From positions 1 to 5,971 of the forward strand of contig JASHZU010000504.1 in assembly GCA_030042375.1 (NCBI GenBank): 5,971 nucleotides of DNA, given 5' to 3'. Positions 1 through 4,149 of this stretch are shown here, one piece after another. The notes under the pieces were generated by a model that was not told where the DNA came from, did not search any database, and was given only the letters and a program-made list of their open reading frames with translations. This stretch comes from Verrucomicrobiia bacterium (lineage in GTDB: Bacteria; Verrucomicrobiota; Verrucomicrobiae; Limisphaerales; UBA11358). The translations under genes and the position numbers were made by a program. Numbering within the stretch: position 1 is the stretch's first letter; each line of letters starts with the position of its first letter.

Positions 1-30
1 GGCGCGGCAAGCAAAAATAATTCTTTAAAA

Positions 31-80
31 AGCTGCTTTAGTAGCCTTGAGTGGCCTTTAATAACCTTTAGCAGGCTTGA
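31..80 (-). repeat. Degenerate 10-bp tandem repeat array (5 units)
   Basis: Five consecutive 10-base units sit in exact register: agctgcttta, gtagccttga, gtggccttta, ataaccttta, gcaggcttga. The shared core is a CTT followed by TA or GA at the end of each unit. On the minus strand the consensus reads TAAAGGNNNN, the same core as the plus-strand array at 2401-2496, so the two are one family in opposite orientation. The period is seen directly; its function is unknown. Confidence 0.75.
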
Positions 81-116
81 TCCACCGGCGCAAACAGAAG
101 TCAAAATGTCAGTCAG

Positions 117-134
117 AGCGGGCTTACGCCCACT
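117..134. other. Small GC-rich hairpin
   Basis: AGCGGGC (117-123) pairs with GCCCACT (128-134) across a 4-base TTAC loop, with one C/A mismatch. No T-tract follows, so it is a poor terminator. It may be a REP-like intergenic palindrome, which would only be supported if copies occur elsewhere in the genome. Confidence 0.35.
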
Positions 135-375
135 GCTACATTCTAAAACAGCATGGCTCAACGATGGCCTTTTGGCAGTCATCGGGCCAGTTTAGGGATT
201 AAGAAGAAAAGGCTTAGTTCCGGAATACTGCGAAAATCGCCGCCGCCCATTTTAGGAAAACTTGACGCCGGGTTGTTCACACAAAGGAAATACAGTTCGC
301 CACTAAGGCGATCGGCGGTAGCCGGAACCACGGGATTTCGCAGGCATAAAAGGAAATTTGGCTGGCTGTTTAATG

Positions 376-404
376 TTGACTATTTAAAGTCGTAATATTA
401 TAAA
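376..404 (+). promoter_or_regulatory. Sigma70-type promoter for the collagen-like gene
   Basis: TTGACT (376-381) matches the -35 consensus at 5 of 6 bases. TATAAA (399-404) matches the -10 at 5 of 6. The spacer is an ideal 17 bp. Transcription would start near 411, leaving a leader of about 36 nt before the ATG at 447. A small dyad, GACT (378-381) and AGTC (388-391), overlaps the -35 edge and could be an operator half-site pair, but it is short enough to be chance. Confidence 0.65.
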
Positions 405-446
405 CTGTATCGTCTAAAAGCGGCGGTCCTAAAACTTCTTTTCCTT

Positions 447-2156
447 ATGATTATGAAACAGTTGCATCGCATTGTGGCTGCGGTTTTCCTTGTTGCAGCT
501 TTAAACCCATACTTTTCAAAAGCAAACGCCCAGGGCACGACGGCGTTCGCATATCAAGGCCAGTTGAACAATAATGGCGTGCCGGCCAATGGCAGTTTCG
601 ACCTGCAATTCACGCTTTACGCCACAAACACCGGTGGTGTCGTTATTGCCGGACCGCTGACCAATTCGGCGACGGCTGTTAGCAATGGCTTGTTTAATGT
701 AGTGCTGGATTTTGGCCCCGATGTTTTCACCGGTACCAATTTATGGTTGGACATCAGTGTGAGCCCCGCCGGGAGTAACACCTTTACCGAATTGAACCCG
801 CGCCAACCCATCCTTCCCGTGCCGTATGCGCTTTACGCGATGACCCCCGCTGGTCCGCAAGGGCCTGCCGGCCCGGCGGGCACGGCGGGAGCAAGCGGGC
901 CGCAAGGGCCGCAAGGGCCGGCGGGAACCAGTGGCGCAGTCGGTCCCCAGGGTTCTCAAGGCATTCAAGGCCCCACCGGTCCGCAAGGAGCACAAGGGCC
1001 AGAAGGACCGCAAGGGCCAGCGGGGAATGGAACCAATGGCGCAGCCGGACCTCAAGGGCCTCAAGGCATACAAGGTCCCGCTGGACCTCAGGGCGCACAG
1101 GGTCCACAAGGCGAACAAGGGCTTGCTGGTGCTCAAGGGCCAACTGGACCGCAAGGGCCAGAGGGATTAACCGGGGCGACCGGTCCACAAGGGCCGCAGG
1201 GCGAACAAGGGCCAATGGGAGATCCCGGAGCAACCGGATCACAAGGACCAGAGGGGATGCAAGGGCCACCGGGGCCAGCCATTGCCACCAACCTCGCTCC
1301 GAATGCCGTGGTCACTGGAAATCCAAGCTTTACCGGCAATCCGGCGTTTACGGGAGATCCGACATTCGATCAATTTACGATTGGTGATTGGAACGTCTTC
1401 GATGATGAAGACCTCGGCGGAGTTTTGGCTTTTCTTGCAGGCGGAGCCGCGCAAATGGAAATTCTTCCTAACGGTTACCAACAAAACATTGATGGAACTC
1501 CAATTAACGTGATTATCCCCGGCGGCCTCGATGTTGATGGTAGTGACCTCAATGTGAACAACGCCGAATTCAATGTGAATTTCACCGATGGTAATTTCTT
1601 CCAGATGAATGACGGCAACTTCAATATGAATTTCGCCGATGGTACTTTCTTCTCCGTAAACGGTGGTGGAGGGTTCAATGACGCCATTCTCAGTGCGGGT
1701 TACCCTGATGGTACTGGTTTTTATGTGTGGGATGGTCAAGCGGAAGAATTGGGCACTATTGCCGCAGACGGCTATTACTATATAGTTTCCGATGAAGGAG
1801 CCGTCCAAGCTGCAATTACTCCCACAGGCAGTCAGAATATTTTGAGCGGTGTAGCCAACATGACCTTTTACAATTGGGATTCCAAACAAGATGCAAAACA
1901 TATCGCCTCATACCACATAGGACCGACCGCGCATGACTTCAATACGGCCTTTGGCTTTGGAAACAGCACAAATTTGATCAGCTTGGCTGACGAGGAAGGC
2001 GTGACGCTGGCCGCCATCAAGAGATTAAACCAGAAGATGGAAGCCGTGAGCAGGGAGCAAGCGGCCCAAATCCAAAGCCAGGCCGCCGAGATCGCGGATT
2101 TAAAATCACGGCTGGAAACGCTGGAACAAATTGTCCTTAAGCAAAGATCAAATTAA
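447..2156 (+). CDS. Secreted collagen-like repeat protein with a degenerate S74-type C-terminal domain
   Basis: This 569-residue protein is probably exported. Residues 1-29 form a signal peptide (basic start, hydrophobic [14 protein letters not shown] core, cleavage likely after ANA). Residues 30-131 match a domain common at the N-terminus of Verrucomicrobiota surface proteins, with YQGQL near 36, WLDI near 100 and a closing PRQPI..VPYALYA. Residues 136-278 are collagen-like: 47 Gly-X-Y triplets rich in GPQ and GPA, broken once at G193-N194. Residues 285-310 hold short NPxFTG repeats, and 360-410 hold Asn/Asp/Gly/Phe-rich strands. The tail (about 448-530: SD, then [16 protein letters not shown], then [13 protein letters not shown]) resembles the peptidase S74 intramolecular chaperone, and 531-563 is a predicted coiled coil. 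Such proteins usually trimerise as surface fibres or adhesins; that role is inferred. ATG at 453 is an alternative start, and neither start has a clear Shine-Dalgarno. The gene has its own promoter and long non-coding flanks, so it is probably monocistronic. Confidence 0.9.
   Translation: MIMKQLHRIVAAVFLVAALNPYFSKANAQGTTAFAYQGQLNNNGVPANGSFDLQFTLYATNTGGVVIAGPLTNSATAVSNGLFNVVLDFGPDVFTGTNLWLDISVSPAGSNTFTELNPRQPILPVPYALYAMTPAGPQGPAGPAGTAGASGPQGPQGPAGTSGAVGPQGSQGIQGPTGPQGAQGPEGPQGPAGNGTNGAAGPQGPQGIQGPAGPQGAQGPQGEQGLAGAQGPTGPQGPEGLTGATGPQGPQGEQGPMGDPGATGSQGPEGMQGPPGPAIATNLAPNAVVTGNPSFTGNPAFTGDPTFDQFTIGDWNVFDDEDLGGVLAFLAGGAAQMEILPNGYQQNIDGTPINVIIPGGLDVDGSDLNVNNAEFNVNFTDGNFFQMNDGNFNMNFADGTFFSVNGGGGFNDAILSAGYPDGTGFYVWDGQAEELGTIAADGYYYIVSDEGAVQAAITPTGSQNILSGVANMTFYNWDSKQDAKHIASYHIGPTAHDFNTAFGFGNSTNLISLADEEGVTLAAIKRLNQKMEAVSREQAAQIQSQAAEIADLKSRLETLEQIVLKQRSN
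852..1280 (+). repeat. Collagen-like Gly-X-Y coding repeat
   Basis: The region encodes 47 Gly-X-Y triplets (residues 136-278), dominated by GPQ, GPA, GAQ and GEQ. The 9-bp periodicity opens several long antisense frames rich in Leu, Arg and Pro; these are shadows. Bacterial collagens of this kind fold as triple helices without hydroxyproline. Many Y positions are Gln and there are few Lys-Gly-Asp/Glu charge pairs, so stability would rest mainly on Gly-Pro-X content. Confidence 0.92.
924..1133 (+). repeat. 105-bp imperfect tandem duplication inside the collagen region
   Basis: Residues 160-194 ([16 protein letters not shown]...) and 195-229 ([16 protein letters not shown]...) align without gaps, giving copies at 924-1028 and 1029-1133. 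The unit is 35 codons, which is not a multiple of the three-residue collagen triplet. The join between copies therefore leaves the only break in the Gly-X-Y register, at G193-N194. Confidence 0.75.
1566..1667 (+). repeat. 51-bp imperfect tandem repeat coding for 17-residue strands
   Basis: Residues 374-390 ([17 protein letters not shown]) and 391-407 ([17 protein letters not shown]) are two copies of one 17-residue unit. Each carries two beta-strand-like segments closed by a DG, NDG or NGG turn. The preceding residues (DLNVNNA) look like a third, decayed half-unit. The pattern fits a small beta-solenoid or beta-prism shaft of the kind seen in trimeric fibres, which is an inference. Confidence 0.7.
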
Positions 2157-2173
2157 GGAGAGTCCTTTGTTTT
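2155..2173 (+). terminator. Weak candidate terminator after the collagen-like gene
   Basis: AAGGA (2155-2159) pairs with TCCTT (2163-2167) across a GAG loop and is followed by TGTTTT. The stem is only 5 bp, AT-rich, and begins inside the stop codon, so it would be a poor intrinsic terminator. No better candidate lies close to the stop. Confidence 0.2.
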
Positions 2174-2335
2174 GAATGTATTTGTCAGAAACCAGCTCTG
2201 CCCCTCTTTCGCAGTCGCATGAACTACCGGGAGTCAAGTTCCTCTAAAGAAGCAGCGGCGAATTTTGGGGTATTCCAGAACTATTTCCTTTTTGTTTCCC
2301 TGGTAAAATGGCCTTCGCTCTTTGACATAAGCAGA

Positions 2336-2370
2336 AGTGGCGAGTGATAAGTGACAAGTGACGAGCGCAG
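2336..2370 (+). repeat. 7-bp tandem repeat array (5 units)
   Basis: Five units lie in exact 7-base register: agtggcg, agtgata, agtgaca, agtgacg, agcgcag. The consensus is AGTGANN. The last unit runs into the following hairpin. Heptamer arrays of the GTGANNA type are, from memory, frequent in intergenic DNA of several phyla; their role is not known. Confidence 0.7.
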
Positions 2371-2384
2371 CCGGAAAGGCTGCG
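2366..2384. other. Perfect 7-bp-stem hairpin
   Basis: CGCAGCC (2366-2372) pairs perfectly with GGCTGCG (2378-2384) around a GGAAA loop. It is followed by GGTTT CTC AAACC (2385-2397), a second, weaker 5-bp stem. No U-tract follows, only TTTCTC, so an intrinsic terminator is possible but not convincing. It lies exactly between the 7-bp and 10-bp arrays and may be part of the same composite repeat element. Confidence 0.5.
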
Positions 2385-2400
2385 GGTTTCTCAAACCTGC

Positions 2401-2496
2401 TAAAGGTTGGTAAAGCTGGCTAAAGCTTAATAAAGGATCCTCCCCCGGGGGGCAGGCAAAGGTAGGTGAAAGTAGGCTTAGGTAGCCTAAGGCAGC
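2401..2496 (+). repeat. Degenerate 10-bp tandem repeat array (4 + 4 units)
   Basis: The first block has four units in exact register: taaaggttgg, taaagctggc, taaagcttaa, taaaggatcc (2401-2440). A CCCCCGGGGG palindrome (2442-2451) interrupts it. A second block resumes in a shifted phase: caaaggtagg, tgaaagtagg, cttaggtagc, ctaaggcagc (2457-2496). The shared core is (T/C)AAAG. CTTAGG (2477-2482) and CCTAAG (2486-2491) also form a small stem. The core matches the minus-strand reading of the array at 31-80. Confidence 0.78.
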
Positions 2497-2525
2497 CATT
2501 TCCGGGAAAAAAGATTGTTTAAATT

Positions 2526-2550
2526 CTCGGTGTCTCTGTGCCTCTGCGGC
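2526..2550. repeat. Widespread 'CTCTGTGcctctgcgg' intergenic motif with an 8-bp period
   Basis: Three 8-base units are visible: ctcggtgt, ctctgtgc, ctctgcgg, plus a final c. Read on the minus strand the motif encodes the AEAQRHRE string that I recall from many spurious annotated proteins across unrelated bacterial phyla. This marks it as a recurrent intergenic sequence rather than a coding one. That recurrence is recalled knowledge; the period is seen here. Confidence 0.6.
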
Positions 2551-2591
2551 AAAAAACAAACGGGCAAAATTAACCCAAATCAAACCTCCCT

Positions 2592-2632
2592 GACCGAAAA
2601 CATACCAAATACAAACCGATACCGACCGAAAA
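2592..2632 (+). promoter_or_regulatory. 9-bp direct repeat upstream of the ABC ATPase gene
   Basis: GACCGAAAA occurs at 2592-2600 and again at 2624-2632, with a 32-bp offset of about three helical turns. The second copy ends 7 bp before the ATG at 2640. The placement would suit a paired repressor or activator site, but the stretch is A/C-rich and low in complexity, so chance is possible. Confidence 0.25.
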
Positions 2633-2639
2633 TTGAAGA

Positions 2640-3464
2640 ATGACGGAACCAAAACCCTTTGATAAATTATCGCCAATGATTGAGGTGCGGAATCTGCGGA
2701 AGACTTTTAATCGCCAGACGGTCCTGGATGGCGTGAGTTTTAAGATTGAGAATGGCGAATCGGTCGCGATTATCGGGCGCAGCGGCGGGGGCAAAAGCGT
2801 CCTGCTGAAGCATCTGATCGGCCTGTTGCAGCCGGACTCGGGCGAGGTGCTGATCGACGGGGAGAATATCGTAGGGATGAACGAACGGCAATTGCTGCGG
2901 GTGCGCCGGAAGTTTGGGATGTTGTTCCAGGGCTCGGCGTTGTTTGATTCGATGAATGTCGCCGAAAATGTCGCCTTCGGTCTGCGACGGCACGAGCATT
3001 TGACCGAAGCGGAAATTAAGAAAAAGGTGGCCTTTGCGCTCGAGGTAGTGGATTTGCCGGGCACCCAAAAGAAACAACCCGCCGAACTGTCCGGCGGCAT
3101 GAAAAAGCGCGTGGGCCTGGCGCGGGCGATTGTCTACGAACCGCAAATCGTCCTCTATGACGAACCGACGACGGGGCTGGACCCGGTGGTTTCGGACAGC
3201 ATTGACCAATTGATGATGGCCGTGCGGGATCGCCTGAACGTGACAACCGTGGTGGTGACGCATGATATGCGCTCGGCGCGCCGCCTGGGCCAGCACGTGA
3301 TTATGCTGCATCGCGGAAAAATCCACGCGAACGGCCCGCCGGACGAAATTTTCAATTCGCAGGACCCGATTGTGCGCCAGTTCGTGGATGGCGTGGCGGA
3401 CCCGAAGGAAAGCCTCATCCTGCAATCTGACTTTTCCACGACATTCACACGCAAAGTAAAATAA
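2640..3464 (+). CDS. mlaF: MlaF-type ABC transporter ATP-binding protein
   Basis: This is a complete 274-residue ATPase of the Mla/Mce (Ttg2A, TGD3) family, which energises phospholipid movement between inner and outer membranes with a permease (MlaE) and a substrate-binding MCE protein (MlaD). Motifs visible: Walker A GRSGGGKS at 46-53, Q-loop Q97 in LFQGSALFDSMNV, signature LSGGMKKR at 150-157, Walker B IVLYDEPTTGLDP at 170-182 with catalytic E175, and H-loop H208. The FQGSALFDSMNVAENVAF segment and the ending VRQFVDG with nearby GPP favour MlaF over other ABC ATPases. The start at 2640 gives a 12-residue extension; ATG at 2676 (MIEVRNLRKTF) is the usual family start and is a real alternative. 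Neither has a good Shine-Dalgarno. No permease or MCE gene lies in the window, so partners must be further away. An ATPase of a related importer cannot be excluded. Confidence 0.88.
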   Translation: MTEPKPFDKLSPMIEVRNLRKTFNRQTVLDGVSFKIENGESVAIIGRSGGGKSVLLKHLIGLLQPDSGEVLIDGENIVGMNERQLLRVRRKFGMLFQGSALFDSMNVAENVAFGLRRHEHLTEAEIKKKVAFALEVVDLPGTQKKQPAELSGGMKKRVGLARAIVYEPQIVLYDEPTTGLDPVVSDSIDQLMMAVRDRLNVTTVVVTHDMRSARRLGQHVIMLHRGKIHANGPPDEIFNSQDPIVRQFVDGVADPKESLILQSDFSTTFTRKVK

Positions 3465-3471
3465 AATTTCT

Positions 3472-3500
3472 TTCGCACATTGCCATGGACGGCATATAAT
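3472..3500 (+). promoter_or_regulatory. Promoter for plsY
   Basis: A perfect TATAAT lies at 3495-3500, with TTCGCA (3472-3477, 4 of 6 to consensus) 17 bp upstream. Transcription would begin near 3507, about 19 nt before the plsY ATG. It sits in the 61-bp gap after the ABC gene, so plsY and the downstream fusion gene can be transcribed independently of the ATPase. Confidence 0.6.
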
Positions 3501-3512
3501 TGGTCAATCATC

Positions 3513-3518
3513 GGAAAG
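3513..3518 (+). promoter_or_regulatory. Ribosome binding site deciding the plsY start
   Basis: GGAAAG lies 7 bases before the ATG at 3526. It supports this start over the in-frame ATG at 3550 (residue 9), which has no comparable purine run. It is one of few Shine-Dalgarno-like sequences in the window. Confidence 0.5.
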
Positions 3519-3525
3519 CCGCCAA

Positions 3526-4149
3526 ATGGAATTAATCGAACATCTGCAAATGGCAAACTGGCCGCGGGCGAGCGCCTGCGCGGCTATGGCCTATGCGATT
3601 GGCTGCTTCACAACGGGTTATTATCTGGTGCGTCTGCGGACGGGGCGGGACATCCGGGTCACGGGTAGCGGCAGTACCGGGGCGCGAAATGTCGGGCGTA
3701 TCCTCGGCAAAACGGGATTTTTTCTCACGGTACTGGGCGACTTTGGCAAGGGTGTGCTGGTGGTGATGCTGGCGCGCAAGCTGGCCGCTGACGATTTTTC
3801 CGCGGCAATCGCAGTGGCGGCGGTGGTGGCCGGGCATTTGTGGCCGGTGCAATTGAGGTTCCAAGGCGGCAAGGGCGTCGCGACGTCCATGGGCGCGCTG
3901 CTGATGTTTGATTACCGGATCGCGTTCACGACCGCAGGGCTGTTTGCGGCCGTTTTTATTTTTGCAAGAAAAACGCTTTTGCCGGCGATGTTCGCTTTTG
4001 TATGCTTGCCATGGACCTGCTGGTTTTTTACGCGCAATGACCTGACAACGTGCGCGATGACGGTGCTGGCCGCGACAATTTTATTTGCGCACCGGAAGAA
4101 TTTGGCGGAAGAATTTGGCACGTTAAAATCCGAACAGCGAAAAATATGA
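3526..4149 (+). CDS. plsY: Acyl-phosphate:glycerol-3-phosphate acyltransferase PlsY
   Basis: PlsY is an integral inner-membrane enzyme that transfers an acyl chain from acyl-phosphate to sn-glycerol-3-phosphate, making lysophosphatidate, the first step of phospholipid synthesis. The 207 residues are a normal family length. Three conserved loops are seen: GSGSTGARNVGRILGK at 47-62, DFGKG at 72-76, and GHLWPVQLRFQGGKGVAT at 103-120, followed by a C-terminal FAHRKNL near 187-193. Hydrophobic segments around 15-35, 63-83, 92-110, 128-148 and 151-168 or 173-188 fit the multi-spanning fold. The first loop is unusual: the common form is GSGNxGATN, whereas here Ser50 and Arg54 replace Asn and Thr. 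PlsX, which makes the acyl-phosphate donor, is not in the window. The stop overlaps the next start as ATGA, which predicts translational coupling. Confidence 0.93.
   Translation: MELIEHLQMANWPRASACAAMAYAIGCFTTGYYLVRLRTGRDIRVTGSGSTGARNVGRILGKTGFFLTVLGDFGKGVLVVMLARKLAADDFSAAIAVAAVVAGHLWPVQLRFQGGKGVATSMGALLMFDYRIAFTTAGLFAAVFIFARKTLLPAMFAFVCLPWTCWFFTRNDLTTCAMTVLAATILFAHRKNLAEEFGTLKSEQRKI

Larger units (their letters stand above)
1..446. other. Non-coding leader region upstream of the collagen-like gene
   Basis: I find no convincing gene here. The one sizeable open frame (153-395, plus strand) would encode a very basic 80-residue peptide with no recognisable domain, no ribosome binding site, and an end that overlaps the promoter of the next gene, so I treat it as chance. 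The region holds a degenerate 10-bp repeat array at its left end, a short hairpin at 117-134 and a sigma70-like promoter at 376-404. Between about 135 and 375 I see nothing I can name. It could contain the end of an upstream transcription unit or an unrecognised small RNA. Confidence 0.6.
2157..2639. other. Repeat-rich non-coding region between the collagen-like and ABC genes
   Basis: These 483 bases hold no convincing gene. The minus-strand open frame at 2281-2676 is low-complexity and runs through three repeat arrays. The contents in order are a weak terminator candidate, an undistinguished stretch to about 2330, a 7-bp repeat array, a 7-bp-stem hairpin, a 10-bp repeat array, an 8-bp repeat motif of a type recurrent in bacterial intergenic DNA, and an A/C-rich stretch with a 9-bp direct repeat just before the ABC gene. 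The density of unrelated short arrays suggests that intergenic repeats have accumulated here. Confidence 0.7.

Noticed and set aside
153..395. 80-residue plus-strand open frame
   Set aside because: Very basic, no recognisable domain, no ribosome binding site, and it runs into the promoter of the collagen-like gene.
741..1339. Overlapping minus-strand frames across the collagen region
   Set aside because: They are products of the 9-bp coding periodicity, low in complexity, and opposite a well-supported gene.
2322..2351. Promoter for the ABC gene (TTGACA at 2322-2327, GATAAG at 2346-2351)
   Set aside because: The -35 is perfect but the -10 is weak, lies inside the 7-bp array at 18-bp spacing, and is nearly 290 bp from the ATG with repeats and a hairpin between.
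2401..2496. CRISPR array
   Set aside because: Units are 10 bp with no spacers and are degenerate; no cas gene is present.
31..2496. Insertion sequence or transposon ends around the collagen-like gene
   Set aside because: The flanking arrays are inverted, but no transposase, exact terminal inverted repeat or target-site duplication is visible.
2281..2676. 131-residue minus-strand open frame
   Set aside because: It passes through the 10-bp and 8-bp repeat arrays and contains the AEAQRHRE string typical of spurious intergenic translations.
4050..4145. Longer start for the fusion protein at 4050
   Set aside because: It would add 32 residues inside plsY with no domain content. The ATG at 4146 overlaps the plsY stop and fits the GNAT start.
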